From: Ampelocalamus luodianensis
Taxonomy: Eukaryota; Streptophyta; Magnoliopsida; Poales; Poaceae
Direction: 5' to 3'
DNA length: 64,000 nucleotides
NCBI GenBank assembly: GCA_036346255.1
Contig: CM070638.1
Location: 43,990,191 to 44,054,190 of the forward strand
Shown here: positions 12,075-24,087 of the stretch, piece after piece
Position numbering within the stretch: the stretch's first letter is position 1
Layout of the letters: the number at the start of each line of letters is the position of its first letter
Translations under genes and position numbers: made by a program
Notes under the pieces: generated by a model
The model's input: only the letters and a program-made list of their open reading frames with translations
Databases searched by the model: none
What the model was told of the DNA's origin: nothing

Positions 12075-12533
12075 TGTCATGTGGGGTCGGGTGTACCACC
12101 GGCGCCACAAGGGCCCAGCCCAGCCGGCGGCAGCCTAGGGCCCACCATCCTTTCTTTGCTTGCAAGTTAGAAATATTAGATTAAGATCTTTAATATCATA
12201 TTTGTTTAGAAATATTAGATTGCGATCCATAAGATCACATTTGCTGGGATCCTTACGATCTCTTTATTTGGAAAGTTATATTTGTAAGTCTCTCTATTTA
12301 AGGGGAGGAGATGAAGGAATAAAGCAAGCAGGATTAGTTATTTCTAATATTCCTTCTCTAGCTCCCCCTTCCTCCCACCAAACTCCCCTCCTCCCTACAC
12401 CTCCACCTATCGACCCCCCCTCCCTCCTTGCTCATCTCCTTCAACCACACCACGGCTCTCAGGCGCAAGCCCAGGGCTAAACCACCCACGACACCCACCC
12501 ACCCTAGATGCTCCATCCCCGAAGCATGTCACA
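12075..12533 (+). repeat. 5' LTR of Ty3/gypsy element A
   Basis: It starts TGTCATGTGG and ends ...TCACA two bases before a primer-binding site. It holds a TATA-like 'ctctatttaagggg' (12292-12305) followed by a pyrimidine-rich leader. No matching 3' LTR is found in the window, because A is truncated on the right. Confidence 0.75.
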
Positions 12534-12536
12534 ACT

Positions 12537-12547
12537 TGGTATCAGAG
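12537..12547 (+). promoter_or_regulatory. Primer-binding site of element A (initiator tRNA-Met type)
   Basis: TGGTATCAGAG just downstream of the LTR matches the 3' end complement of initiator tRNA-Met used by plant Ty3 chromoviruses. Confidence 0.85.
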
Positions 12548-12570
12548 ATAGGCGTTGCGTCCTTCACACG

Positions 12571-13419
12571 ATGGCAGGTAGCGGCGACGTTGTAGCTGCA
12601 TAGCTTGTCGAGGTCCTAGCGCACATGAAGAAGTTGGATACCATGGAAGCAAAGCTGCAGGATCTAGAGAAGACGCATAGCGATCTGCATTGTCATCACC
12701 CGCCTCGCGGCGCCAGCGGTCGCCGCTGTGAGCGACTGCCGCGAGTTCTAAGGAACCACCGCGGTTCCAAGCGGCAAGCATGCTCCTCATCGCAACTACA
12801 AGTTGGAGTTTCCCACCTTCAACGGCAAGAGCAATCCGCTGCCCTGGATCAATTGGTGTGAACATTTTTATCGAGGGCAACGGACGTTAAAGGAAGAAAA
12901 GGTGTGGTTGGCCGCCTACCACCTCGTTGACGACGCCCAGCAGTGGTACTACATGTTGGAATGAGATGACAGGATGCCAAACTGGAAGTGCTTCACCAAG
13001 CTCATCAACCTCCGTTTCGGGCCCGTCGGTGTGCGTACCAGCGAGACGATGCAGGCCGAGCTTCGACTCGGCGACTTGGTCCTCGTGGCGCTATTGAATT
13101 CTGGCTCGACACATGAGTTTTTTTTGAATGAGGCTGCCACTGATCTGTCCTGTCCTTCTTGGGCCACGAAAACCTATGGGTGGCCGTGGCGAATGGCGAA
13201 AGGGTCATTTGCGCCGACGTTTGTCCCAACGCCTTGATCACCATCGCCAAGGAAGATTTCGTCATCGACCTCTACAAAATTCTATTGGGCAAATACGACG
13301 TGGTGCTTGGCACACAATGTCTAGCCACATTGGGTCCCATCTTGTGGAATTTCGGCTCCTCACTATGGCATTTTGGCGGCACGATCACCAAGTCCAGTGG
13401 AGTGGCATCCGTGAACTAG
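12571..13419 (+). pseudogene. Element A gag-protease remnant with internal deletion
   Basis: The gag start ATG (12571) is followed by an early in-frame TAG. The capsid-like core is readable in shifting frames: LEFPTFNGKSNPLPWINW, EEKVWLAAYHL, DDAQQWYY, then LINLRFGP. It passes in the same frame straight into the aspartic protease (ALLNSGSTHEF, 13088-13120), skipping the usual gag C-terminus and zinc knuckle, so a deletion has joined them. The catalytic Asp of DSG is Asn (13097-13099). The rest of protease (GKYDVVLGTQCL ... LGPILWNF, 13159-13419) is in another frame. In a live element, gag packages RNA and protease matures the polyprotein; neither could work here. Confidence 0.8.
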
Positions 13420-13440
13420 TTCACAATGCCAAACTCCATG

Positions 13441-14378
13441 CATGCAACGGCCATGAGCTCTTGGATGACCTTATCTGAGAATTCGACGACGTCTTCGCCA
13501 AGCCGACGGGCCTATCGCCTGCACGTACGAGCGACCACCGCATCCACCTACTTTCAGGCACGGTGTCGGTGGCCGTCCACCCCTACTATTACCAAGTCAT
13601 CCAAACAGACGAGATTGAACACCAATGCAAACTAATGGAGGATCAAGGCATCATTCGCTGCAGCATGTCCGCGTTCTCCTCTCCCGTGCTGTTGATTCGG
13701 AAACAAGACTATCGTGCCCTCAACGACAAGACAGTGAAAGACAAATTCCCTATACCAGTGGTGGATGAACTACTTGACGAACTCAAAGGCGCCCACTACT
13801 TCATCGAGCTTGATCTTCATTCCGACTATCATCAGGTCCGGATGCACTCGCCAGACGTGGAGAAAACATCGTTTCGTACTCACAACGACCTGTTCGAGTT
13901 CCTCATCTTTTCGTTCGGGTTAACGAATGTGTCAGCCACATTCCAGGCGTTGATGAATGACGTGCTCCAACCCTTTCTTCGTCAATTTGTGATCGTCTAC
14001 TTTGATGATATTTTGATATACAACACTCTTGTCATTTTTCGCCATTCTTCAGGCGGTTCTTGCCATTCTTCGCAAGCACAAGCTCTTCCTCAAGTGAAGT
14101 AAATGCTCCCTCGGTGAGTTGTCTGTGTCCTACTTGGGGCACATCATCTCAGTTGCTGGGGTAGCCATGGACGACAAGAAGGTCTAAGCTGTCATGGCCT
14201 GGCCAAACCCAAAGACAACGCGTGCACTGTGTGGCTTCCTTGGCCTCACGGGCACTATCGCAAGTTCATCAAGTCTTACGAGGCTATTGCCGCACCCCTC
14301 ACACAACTACTCAAAGGATTCTCATGGTCCCCGGTAGCACAACAAGCCTTCGAGACTCTCAAGAAGGCCCTTACGTCT
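13441..14378 (+). pseudogene. Element A reverse transcriptase, cut by insertion of B
   Basis: The reverse transcriptase fingers/palm lie in 13563-14040: SAFSSPVLLIRKQ, YRALN, ELDLHSDYHQVRM, FGLTNVSATFQALMND and the catalytic YFDDILIY. A short deletion lies between RKQ and YRALN, where the family has a Trp-Arg-Asp motif. The thumb and connection (14090-14378) show YLGHIIS, LCGFLGLTGHYRKF and FETLKKALTS, with stops and frame changes. Coding stops at 14378, where element B is inserted; it resumes at 54590 in the same reading sense. Confidence 0.88.
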
Positions 14379-15041
14379 TGTCGACGATCGAGTCGCCGAT
14401 CTTACGAAATAAAAGGAGAAACAACACGAGACTTCTTGGGAAAGAATAGAGTTGCTTTTTATTGGTATGACCTGGTTGTTACAGGGGGTGCCTGCGATTA
14501 GGCAGTGGACTATATCTAATTACACTGAGAATAATGATTGCTAGTTTACTGTATTAGGCTTGAAACATGAATCCAATGCTAATGCCTATGCTTCAATTTG
14601 ATGCTTCCTCTGACTCCGATTGCTCCATCTTTAAATAACTTCTGAAGAGGTGGCAGTTACTCCTGGAGAAACGCCTGTTGTGAAGTGATGCGACTGGTCG
14701 GAGCGAGGTGATGGTTAATAAAGTATCAACCGTTCTACAGTTGAGTGTCTATGAGACACTCAACCGTATTGTAGTTGTTGTCAGTGTCCGTGGTTATATA
14801 GCGTCATGTGGTATGGAATATATGACATGTGTTCCATTCATCACAAGATGAGAATATTCACGAGTTTGATCGAGATACGAGTTCATAACTTTTACGGCGA
14901 TTACAGTGGAGGCTAGATCTCTCCCGACTGTGGTACCCATTCAGGTAACCTCTAGAATCCTTACGACCAGTGACGTCGTTAGCCTTAGGGGTTACGACCA
15001 TGAAGACGTACGACATTTTTATCTTGTATTAAAGAAATACA
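14379..15041 (-). repeat. Element B 3' LTR (left copy)
   Basis: It matches 35534-36061 plus 54439-54563 almost along its length: starts TGTCGACGAT on the plus strand and ends GAAATACA. On the plus strand it carries 'gagtgtctatgagacactc', an inverted repeat (near 14742). Beyond 15041 the two copies diverge. Confidence 0.85.
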
Positions 15042-15486
15042 AGAGTGGGCAGGACCACGTGCAGAGAGGAGAGACTTCAACTAGGAGGCTCTCGGTGTCC
15101 CGAACAGTAGCCAAACAAGAGTAGAACAAAATATTGAAATGAAGAAAACAAACTTCAAACTCTTAAACATGTAGGAAATCATATGAAGCTGTTTGTGTAA
15201 TGCTCATTTTACTCGTATGTTTCTTTAAGAAAAGAGTGTAGTCGCGTGTGAGAATCATTGAAGTAATGATCACGACTAGGACCTTTTTGGCGTTGGACGA
15301 TCAAGTCGAAGCCAATGAGTAATAGAGATCCTTGAAAAGGATATCGGAGAGAATGAGTGTCTTCTCAAACCAGTCAAACAACTATGATACTTGACCAAAT
15401 AAAGTAGAACATATAAATAACGACACTTATGGAAAATAAAATACTCATCTTTATGGAAAAATGGGAAATGTACAAAAAAGAAATAT
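15042..15486 (-). other. Element B 3' non-coding region
   Basis: Between the integrase stop and the 3' LTR. AT-rich, no coding similarity seen, and no convincing polypurine tract next to the LTR. Confidence 0.6.
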
Positions 15487-16640
15487 TTAAACAAAGAACT
15501 TACGCAATTGATCAATGTTCCAAGAATTGGACAAAATTTGCCCATCTAACATTACTAATCTTACCGAACTTGGTCGGGTGACTTCGACCATAGTGTATGG
15601 ATCTTCCCACTTGGGAGAAAGTTTGTTTCGATTTGCCTGGCTCTGAATTTTTCTAAGAACCAGATCACCTACAGCTAGGCTGTGAGGTTGCACCTTACGA
15701 CTGTGGTACCTTCGCAGGGCTTGTTGGTAGATTGTTGATCGTATTAAGGCTTGATTTCGTTGTTCTTCAAGGAAATTGATGTCGTCAAGTTGTCGTTCAT
15801 TATGATCATTTTCATTAAAACAATCAGTTTGAGTAGAACCAATTTTTAGGTCTGGAGGAAGCATGGCTTCAGCCCCATAAACCAAAAAAAATTGTGTTTC
15901 ACCGGTCGCACGACTGGTCGTGGTACGAACGGCCCATAACATAGAAGGGAGTTCTTGAACCCAAGCTCCTGACCGTGTGATCAACTAGTCGAACACTCAT
16001 CGTTTGATTCCCTGCATTATGATACCATTGGCTCACTCAACTGCTCCGTTGTTCTGTGGATGAACAACAGAAGCGAAGTATATCTTGATACCTAGGTCGT
16101 CGCAGAATTCCTAGAAATTACAGCTTGAGAACTGGGTACGTTTATCTGTGATTATACAACTGGGTACACCAAATCGTGTGATCATATTTTTTGTGAGAAA
16201 CCTTTTAGCGGCTTCAGTTGTTGTTTTAACAACTAGCTTGGCTTTGATCCATTTTGTAAACGTGTCAATTATGACGAAAAGGAATTCAAAGCCCCCGACT
16301 GCTCTTGGGAACGGTCCCAAATGTCTAGTCCCTAGGTTGCAAAAGGCCAAGAAAGAGGAATGGTTTGCAAAGCTTGTGCCGGCTGATGTACTTGTCAGCT
16401 ATGAAACTGACATTATGTTTACTTCATCAAGAGCTCTTTTGCATCCTGAAGGGCAGTTGGCCAGTAGTATCCTTGCCTGAAGGCTTTACCAACTAGCGTT
16501 CTGTAGGAATGATATGCTCCACAAACTCCTCCATGAATTTCGGTCAGCAACTTAATGCCTTTCGGTTGAGATATGCATCTCATCAACACCCCGTGAGATC
16601 CTCATTTATATAAGGTACGTTCAATAAGAGTGTATGATTT
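15487..16640 (-). pseudogene. Element B integrase remnant
   Basis: Read leftward. A zinc-finger-region remnant lies near 16480-16640. The catalytic core (16350-16111) shows GPFPRAVGGFEFLFVIIDTF (first Asp) and IITDKRTQF (second Asp). The third acidic residue region is scrambled near 16010-16110. The C-terminal part (15984-15487) shows WAVRTTTSRATGETQFFLVY, GAEAMLPP and LRKIQSQANRNKLSPKWEDP. Integrase joins the cDNA to the chromosome; stops and frame changes around 16350 and 15990 break it. There is no chromodomain, as expected for Tat-type elements. Confidence 0.87.
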
Positions 16641-17400
16641 GGCTTTTCATGCTATACGATTAGCCTCTACATCATCTTCTAGAATTAGGTCATGCTGAAG
16701 ATAATTGTAGATCGGTGTCATCCAATCTCTACCTTGATCGTGATGGCGCCAACCATCAACGACTTGTGGAGCACCCATGTTCGTAGAACCGAGGTGTACG
16801 ACATCCTTGTGAACATTTAGGTCCTCGAAAGGCTCGACCACCGAGGGTGAATCGATTTACTCGAGGAAAACTCCAGGCGGGATGGTTGACCTGGTGGCGG
16901 CTATCCGCGCCAACTGGTCTGCCAGAAAGTTTTTCTTTTTAGAAATATGTTGGATCTGGAAACCGAAGAAGTGCTTTTAGAGTTTTTGTACTTCCACCAG
17001 ATAAGATGACATCTTGGTACTAGAGCATTGACACTCTTTTCCTACTTGATTCGCTACTAGTTGAAAATCACCTTTCACTAATAATCTGCGAATCTCAAGC
17101 GAACGAGCTACTCGGAGTTCTGCCAGCAAACCTTCATATTTTGCCACATTATTTGTAGCAGGAAAGTTCAACTGGATGGCATATTTTAAATGTTCGCCTT
17201 TAGGGGAAATCAAGACAACTCCAGACCCAGAGCCTGTGAGCATCAAGGAACCGTCGAAGTACATTATTCGCTCGTTGTGGCGTTCATACTCGGGCCCTTG
17301 GGTGGGTTCAGGGTTCGTCCATTCGGCAATTAATTCTGCTATTGCCTAGGACTTGATTATTGTTCGTGAGGTGAAATGGAGGTCGAACACCCCAAGCTCA
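16641..17400 (-). pseudogene. Element B second (archaeal-type) RNase H
   Basis: On the minus strand, 17264-16977 encodes MYFDGSLMLTGSGSGVVLIS, NNVAKYEGLLAELRVA and LVKGDFQLVANQV, holding the Asp, Glu and Asp expected of an RNase H active site. A following segment (FLADQLARIAA, about 16940-16900) matches the region before integrase. An extra archaeal-type RNase H between polymerase and integrase is a hallmark of the Tat lineage (known from the family). Stops after VQKL and near 16860 interrupt it. Confidence 0.85.
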
Positions 17401-18684
17401 ACCGCCCATTTTGCTATTCGTCCTAATGACTCCCTGTTTCCAAGGACTTGACCAAGGGGATATCCGGTTGGTACGACCACTTTATGGGCCTAAAAGTAAT
17501 ATCTTAGTTTCCTTGAAGCCATAAGGAGACCATACAGTAATTTTTGTACCTATGGATACCATTCCTTTGGTCCATGTATGACTTCGCTTACGTAATATAC
17601 TAGTCGTTGGACGTTGTCGCGTTCTACGACCAGTACACCACTGACTGTTTGTGGTGTTGCCGCTATGTAAATCAGCAATGTCTCCCCAATATCTGAGAAA
17701 CTAAGACCAGAGTACTCGTAAGGTACTTTTTAAGTTATTCAAAGGCATCGTTTGCCTCTTTAGTCCACTCGAAACTCCCATGTTTTCGAAGAAGTCTGAA
17801 GAAAGGTAATCCTTTTTCTCCTAACCTTGCTATGAAACGACTTAGCGTTACCATACAACCGGTTAGTTTTTGAGCTTCTTTCTTCGTGGTCGGAGGGCGC
17901 ATCTGGTCGATGGCCAAGATCTTCGCTGGGTTGGCTTCGGTGTCTCTAGCCGAAACTAAGAATCCAAGAAGCTTATCAGAAGAAACTTCAAACACACACT
18001 TTTCTGGATTTAACTTAAGGTTATGGCGTCCCAAGTTATTGAAAGTTTCATGTCGGTCTAGAACATGATCACCAGCGTTGATGCTTTTTACGACCAAATC
18101 ATCAACATAGGCTTCTAGATTCCGACCTATCTGTGAATTAAGGGTTTTTTGCATTAACCTTTGGAAAGTTGCACCAGTATTTTTGAGACCAAATGACATC
18201 TTTACATAACAGTAAGTGTCGTATGGAGGATGAAGGAAGTTTTCTCTTCATCGTTTTTACTCATACTAATCTGGTGGTACCCTGAATACGCATTTCAAAA
18301 ACTTAACAACTCACACCCGGAAATAGAGTCCACAAGTTGATCAATGCGAGGAAGGGGGAAGTCATCCTTCGGAAAAGCTTTTTTTAGATGTGTAAAGTCA
18401 ATACACATTCGCCATTTCCCATTGGCTTTTCTAACCATTACAGGATTGGCGAGCCACTCTGGGTGGTCGACTTCACGAATAAACCCAGCCTTGAGAAGCT
18501 TATCGATCTCTGACTGGTTTGCTTCCTTTCGATCAAGTGCAAAACGCCTCAGCTTTTGCTTGACCGGTTTCTTGTCAGGCTGAAGAGCTAGCCTGTGCTC
18601 GATCACCTCCCTAGGGACTGCGAGCATGTCGGATGCCTGCCAGGCGAACACGTCCTGGTTTGCTCGGAGGAAGGAGACGAGCAA
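17401..18684 (-). pseudogene. Element B reverse transcriptase and first RNase H remnant
   Basis: The fingers/palm (18684-18295) show QDVFAWQASDM, VKQKLRRFALDR, NGKWRMCIDFTHLKKAFPKD and DFPLPRIDQLVDS. After a stop, 18199-17735 shows MSFGLKNTGATFQRLM, the catalytic YVDDLVVKS and KLTGCMVTLSRFIARLGEKG. Weak RNase H coding continues to about 17400. Premature stops lie near 18293 and 18235, with a stop at the 17735 end. Confidence 0.88.
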
Positions 18685-19516
18685 CTCTTCCTATTTGAGG
18701 CTGAGTCCTGCTTCGACCAGTATTTTGGCGCCTTCTGGAGAAACGCTCTTGTCGAGTAGTACCTCCTTTGTCTGGTCGGAGGGTTTTGGTGCCATATTTA
18801 GTCTTGAGTGCTTGACCTGGTCGAGTCGAAGGGGTGGGGTAGTCATCTTTGCTAAAGGAGATTATTGCCTCCGACCACTTGGATGGCTTGACAGTGATTG
18901 GAGATTCGGTAAGGAGATTATTGTCTAGACTCGTATGAATAGGATCCACCAAAGATCACATCGACTGTGTGTTGTGGCTCTTGGTACTCCATTTCTTCAT
19001 CTCCGTCTTTGTCCTTTTTGGAGCTTGTCTCTCCGAGTTCCTATATTGAGGGGAGTGGACCCTTATCAGCATATTAATCTTCCAGTTTCTTTTACCATGC
19101 GCGACAGGTGCGCAAGTCATGCCCTGCTTGCTAGTGAAGTGGACACCACTTCTTGTTTTTCTTGTAACCATCGGTCGAAGCCTTTTCTTTACCTCGACCG
19201 GTGTAATCTTTCTTACCATTGGTAAACTTCCCAGGAACCGCAAGGACCCTCTTATCGTCAGGTTTACGGTTTCTCTTTTTCTTGAGAGTCTTCCTTTGCT
19301 TCTTTTTCGTTTTATCCAAGCCAGGTTGAGGAATTTTGTCCTTTCGATCAATGGCCTCGTTCCATTCGATCGCCTCGCTAGCAGTTGCGTACTTGTCGGC
19401 CATGTCAAAAAGCTCGACGTTCATTCGTAGAGGATGTATTGCTATATCCTCTGTAAACCGTCGATTCCTTAGCCCTGCTTTGAAAGCTTAGATGACAGAA
19501 AATTCTGCAATCCTGA
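18685..19516 (-). pseudogene. Element B gag C-terminus and protease region, degraded
   Basis: Minus-strand pieces 19424-18950 encode the gag end (RMNVELFDMADKYATASEA, then a very Lys-rich segment and KKWCPLH, the start of a zinc-knuckle-like motif). 18952-18611 encodes a protease-to-polymerase linker. The gag segment just right of it (FVRIAEFS, AFKAGL) runs to about 19517, where truncated element E begins. No intact protease active site was found. Confidence 0.7.
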
Positions 19517-19519
19517 CAA

Positions 19520-19990
19520 AAGAGTTATGCTGATAACCGTTGGAGAGAATTAAACTTTGAGGTAGGAGATTTTGTCTATCTCAGAGTTACTCCACTCAGA
19601 GGAGTAAGAAGATTCTGGACGAAGGGAAAACTTGCACCCAGATTTGTGGGACCATACAAGATTCTAGCTAGAAGAGGTGAAGTAGCATATCAGCTTGAGC
19701 TACCAGAAGCCTTGTCAGCAGTGCATAATGTCTTCCACGTGTCACAGTTAAAGAAATGCCTTCGAGTGCCAGAAGACCACACCCTCCTAGAGAGCTGTGA
19801 TCTCCAAGAAGATCTCACTTATGTGGAGCGACCAATCAAAATTCTGGATGTCGCGGAATGTGTTACCAGGAGCAGGATCATCCGATCATACAAGGTGCAG
19901 TAGAGTCATCACCCAGAGAATGAAGCCACATGGGAGAAAGAAGAAGACCTCAAGACCAACTATCCCGACCTTTTTGCTGACCAAGTCTGA
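19520..19990 (+). pseudogene. Element E integrase tail and chromodomain
   Basis: One frame of 157 codons with one internal stop. It shows KSYADNRWREL, GDFVYLRVTPLRGVRRFW, GKLAPRFVGPYKILARRGEV, AYQLELPEALSAVHNVFHVS and LKKCLRVPEDH, then the chromodomain-like IKILDVAE, NEATWEKEEDLKTNYPDLF. In chromoviruses this tail directs insertion into chromatin. A TAG at 19901-19903 stands where the family has Trp before SHH (consistent with TGG to TAG). The normal stop is at 19988-19990, 36 bp before the LTR. Confidence 0.9.
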
Positions 19991-20026
19991 ATCTTGGGGT
20001 CTAGATTCCCTTAAGGGGGGTAGGTT

Positions 20027-21432
20027 TGTAACAGCCCAATTTTCAAATTTCAGTAGAAATTAAAATTTATGTATTTTTGTGGAATTTTCTGGAATTTTAA
20101 AAGCTTTTTATAATTATTTTAAAGTCAAAACAAAATTAATTGCAAAATTAAAAGCCAACTTTGAGTTGGAAATAATTTTATTAAGTCCATAATACATAAG
20201 GAAATTTATATGAATTTTCCCATAATTTTTGGAACTATTTTGCTATTTTCTAAAGCTTAAATGAATTAACAGTATTAGTTTAAATGGAAAAGGAATTTAA
20301 AACTAAAAATCATGTTTGGGCCGAAACCCAAAAACCCAGCCCAAACCCTCCTCGCGCACGTGGCCCACACGGCCCAACCTCGCGCGCGCCCTCTCTCTCT
20401 CCCTCACTGACACCCGGACCCCACCTACCAGCCTCACACGCACCCACGCGTTAAAACCACCTCAGAGCTCATCAACCGTTGGATTTCAAACCAACGGTCA
20501 GATCTCGCGTAACCTTCCGAGGTCCAATCGTCCACCTCATCGTGAGCCGTTAGATCTAAAATGAACGGCTACGATTCTTTGAGCCTTTGGGAGGTCCGAA
20601 CATCCCAATCAACGTGAGCCCTACGGCCCACGTGACACCCCTCGTTTCATAACTTAACTCCGAACGTTTCTAAACGTTGCGGACCGTCCGATTTTCATCC
20701 AACAGCCTAGATTCGACACACACAGATCATCACCAATCTTTGTGGACCGTACAATTTAAATCCAACGGTCAGAATCCAACCACCTATATTTCTTTTCTTT
20801 TCTGTCACTACCAAGTGGGCCCCCTGCTACAGTGTTGTCGTCCTCATCGTCTTCGTCTCCGCGAGGTCAAACCCAAGGCTGCCATATTCGCGCACTCAAA
20901 AGCTTCGCAAACGTCCTAATCCCAACCGCCCTGTTCCTCGCGCGTACGTGTGCGCGACCGTGTCCACCTCCGCTGTGTTTCCCCCACGTTCATCCTCCTT
21001 CACCGTGCCGGTTTCGCCCACGATCGTCGCAAACTGCCGCACATGATCTCCACGTCGCCTCACCGCACCAACGCCTCCTGGCCCCTATAAAAGGGAGCCC
21101 TGGGTGCGCAATCTTTCCCACAATCCAACGCCGCCACCCATCTCCACTCTTTCGCTCCGGCGGTTGGAATTTGAAGTTCTAACACCGCTACCCATCTCCT
21201 GGAATTTGAAGTTCTACGCCGGTGGTTGAAGTGCCCTTCTTCCCCGATTCCGGTGACGTCGAGCTCGCTCCGCTGCTTTTGCCCACACCATCGTCATCAC
21301 CGTGACGCCGCGAAGCCGGTGCGCACCTTCACTTCGCCGGAGGACCCCCGCAACGTCTTCTTCCTCGTCGACCGAACCTTGTCGTCTCTAAATCTCGTCG
21401 CCGATGGTCAAAACGTCATCCTCCGCTGCTGT
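20027..21432 (+). repeat. Element E 3' LTR, first part
   Basis: It starts TGTAACAGCC after the polypurine tract. U3 contains a run of degenerate CCGTTGGAT/ATCCAACGG motifs (20465-20775) and a TATA box TATAAAAG at 21086-21093. It is cut at 21432 by element F (target duplication gctgt, 21428-21432 and 30597-30601). Confidence 0.85.
21086..21093 (+). promoter_or_regulatory. TATA box in element E LTR
   Basis: TATAAAAG in a GC-rich setting (gcccctataaaagggagccc), as expected for the LTR promoter. Confidence 0.6.
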
Positions 21433-24073
21433 TGTAATATCCCGAAAGAGAGTTAAGGTTTGAATCGAGGAAGATTAATTTTATTTCGGGAGAGATCGAT
21501 GGTTCGGGGAAGAATCAAACGGAACGACGGGAGGGACTAATTGGATTGTTGTCAGTGCTGCAATTTTTAGAGGGGGGAAAGAGCAAATGGGCGGCAACTT
21601 GGGCCTGCGCCATGGCCCATGAGGGTGGCCGGCCAAGGGGGGGCTCCCTCCCCAAAACCTAGCCCCTTCCTCCCTTCCCTTTTCCCCTCCCACTCCCATT
21701 CGGCCGCCACCCCCACCTCCCCACCTCTCCACCTCCCCTCCACCCTCTCTTGCGCCCCTCCCCATCCCCACACCACCCCCCATAGTTGCTGGCCAAGGAG
21801 GAGAAGGATCTCCCTTGCAGCCGGCCAAGGAAGAAGAAGAAGGAGAAGGAGAAAAGAAGAGAAAGAAGGGAAGAAGAGAAGGGAAGAAGAGGAGAAGAAG
21901 GGATCCGCAGCGGAATCATGGTGGTCTTCGTCCCGCTGTGTGCTCTCTTCGTTTCGGCAAGGGTAACCCATGGTTCTTTGTTTTAGGTCGTTTTCTAGTT
22001 GTGTAATTTTCGGATGCCAGTTCGTCGCTATTCTGCAGCAGGGAAGTTTGTCGGTTTTGATTAAGTTAGAGGCAGATTTGGGTCTGGGTGTCTCCTAGAA
22101 AGTTGTATCTATCGTAGTTACCTTTCATTGCCAACAAGAATCAAGTCATTTGGACTTCGGTAGCCAAAGTTATGAATTTATTAGTACTTCTGTGTTTCTG
22201 GAGAGAAGCAGATTTGCTAGTGTTAGTTAACCTGATAGAAGCGCGTATTTAGAGGGGTTTCAGAGGGTCTCACCATAACGAAAATGAGGCTAATCCTCTT
22301 AGCTTTCAGGAAAACTAAAGATCACTGAATTTGGACAATCGTAGAGAAAGTTATGATAGTTTCTTTGTCGCTGTCCAGAAACCCGACGTGAAATGTTTGC
22401 TCTGATTAAATAGATTGGTAGGTCTGGTAGATGGCCGAATCAGAGGGTCTCCCCAACTAAGTTTATTTATACATTTCAATTACCTTTTCAGATTGTCCAA
22501 GATCATCCTATTTGGACTCCTGAGCAGAAAGTTATGAATTTTTGAAGTCTGCTGTCCGCAGTGACCGATCGCTAGAAATCAGAAAAAAAAAACTAGACGT
22601 GATAAGAAGATTAGCGATTTCGATTGTAATGTGATGTATGATTTTGGTCCAGTATGCTAGTCTTAGTTTGGGGTTATCTTCTTGTCCAGGTGGCAGCGAG
22701 ATCCCAAGGGCAGCACCCACAGCGTCGCCGTTTACGCGCGGTTGAGGCAAGTATTCGGGTTATAGCGTATTTTGGTTGTATGATATGATTGTGGTGATTG
22801 CTTGTTGTAGCCTTGCACGAATGTTAGCGTAATGATATTTCCTTTTATCTTGATGAATGCAAGCTATGGTTAAAGTTTCCCTTGAGCGTTGCTAAATCAT
22901 ACATGTTGTTATGTACATGTTAAATTCGTGTATATGAAAGACGTGGGCATGGAGCAATTGTATGTTCCAATCGTGTTGGAGACTTGGTCATACATGCATG
23001 TTTTGATATATGATAGCGAAGTAAGGTTGTTGGCATGATGTTTATATTGAGAGTGGTAAATGCTCCAAGTATGATTATGATTTATTTATGTCCGTTGTTA
23101 TTGTACTTGGTATATTGATGATGAATAGATGTTGTGCATGTGCATATTGAGATCATGCTGAAGCTTGGTCACGTGGTGACCAAGCATGCATTCGTTGAGG
23201 TCCCGTCATGTATTGACGGGCTTGAGGTCCCCACATGGGTGCAATGTGGGCTATGAGCAAAGAGGTCCCCATCATTCGGATGATGGGCAAAGGTCCCTAT
23301 ACATGTGGTGTATAGGCTTTTGTCCTGTGCGGAGGGCACGAGCAAGGGTACACAGCGACGGTTGTATACCCCGCATTACCGGTAAAATGCGAAAAGAGAT
23401 AAAGTTAAAAAGGTGCATTGCATTGGTTGCATTCACATGAGCATGAAGGCTTTACTCTGGTGCATTGTTTATCTTGGATTATTGATGCTATGAATGTTAA
23501 CTTGCTTAGCCTTGTTGGTACTTGTCTGAGTCTTTGGGCTCACTCTTGCTTTGATGTGTTTTAGGTACAAGCGGCAAGACGGCATGCATGGGAGGAGTAG
23601 ATGAATTGGAAAGCACGCACTACCTCACAACATTAAAGCAATTGTCATTTAGCTTCATATAAGAATAAATAGATATTTGAGAAATACCCATGGTGGTTTT
23701 ATGATTACGATTATGGTTATGAGAATAGTGTTAATTTGATTACATTCATATGATTATCTCTTATGCATGAGTGAATTGGATTATGAAATTATTGTTAAAT
23801 GTTATGTTTACTGTTAGAAGCTATGGATAGTTTGAGTTTGAGTTAAGCGTAATAATGAGAATAGAAAGTTTTGGTTATGTTTATGATATTATTCTACACG
23901 CTTGAATGAACTCGATTATGATTATATTGATAAATGCCTTGATCAATTGTTGGAACCTCGGTATAGGCGACTATACAAAGGAGGTTTTGTCGAGATTTTG
24001 TAATTGGTCTTAGTTTAGCTTAGTTTAATTTAATTTTAGTAGCATTCGGGCTCAATGTTGAGTGAGTGTTACT
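21433..24073 (+). repeat. Element F LTR1
   Basis: Near-identical to 27960-30596, differing mostly by short indels. It contains a GC-rich block with purine-rich and pyrimidine-rich stretches (21590-21920), repeated 'aaagttatga' modules (22140-22540) and the hairpin array (23163-23391). Overlapping frames in the 21.5-22.0-kb low-complexity block are not genes. Confidence 0.9.
23163..23391 (+). repeat. Hairpin array in F LTR1
   Basis: Eight successive inverted repeats: gcttggtcac/gtgaccaagc (23163-23185), cccgtca/tgacggg (23202-23220), cccacat/atgtggg (23230-23250), cccatcat/atgatggg (23268-23287), cctataca/tgtatagg (23296-23316), then weaker tgtgc/gcacg, gggtaca/tgtataccc and cgcatt/aatgcg. 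Linkers repeat the motif (g)aggtccc. Confidence 0.9.
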
Positions 24074-24075
24074 GA

Positions 24076-24087
24076 TTGGTATCGAGC
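24076..24087 (+). promoter_or_regulatory. Primer-binding site of F, one-base variant
   Basis: TTGGTATCGAGC just after LTR1 equals the initiator tRNA-Met site TTGGTATCAGAGC with one A missing. C has the same variant. Confidence 0.8.

Noticed and set aside
13563..14102. Endogenous pararetrovirus
   Set aside because: Gag, protease, integrase, LTR and initiator tRNA-Met site show a Ty3/gypsy LTR element; no movement-protein or coat-type domain is present.
21481..22006. Six overlapping long open frames on both strands (and again at 27856-28531)
   Set aside because: They lie in a low-complexity purine/pyrimidine block of the F LTRs, give Pro/Ser- or Arg/Glu/Lys-rich peptides in several frames at once, and lack any domain.
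23163..23391. CRISPR-like array
   Set aside because: Units are different inverted repeats, not identical direct repeats with spacers, and the setting is a plant LTR.
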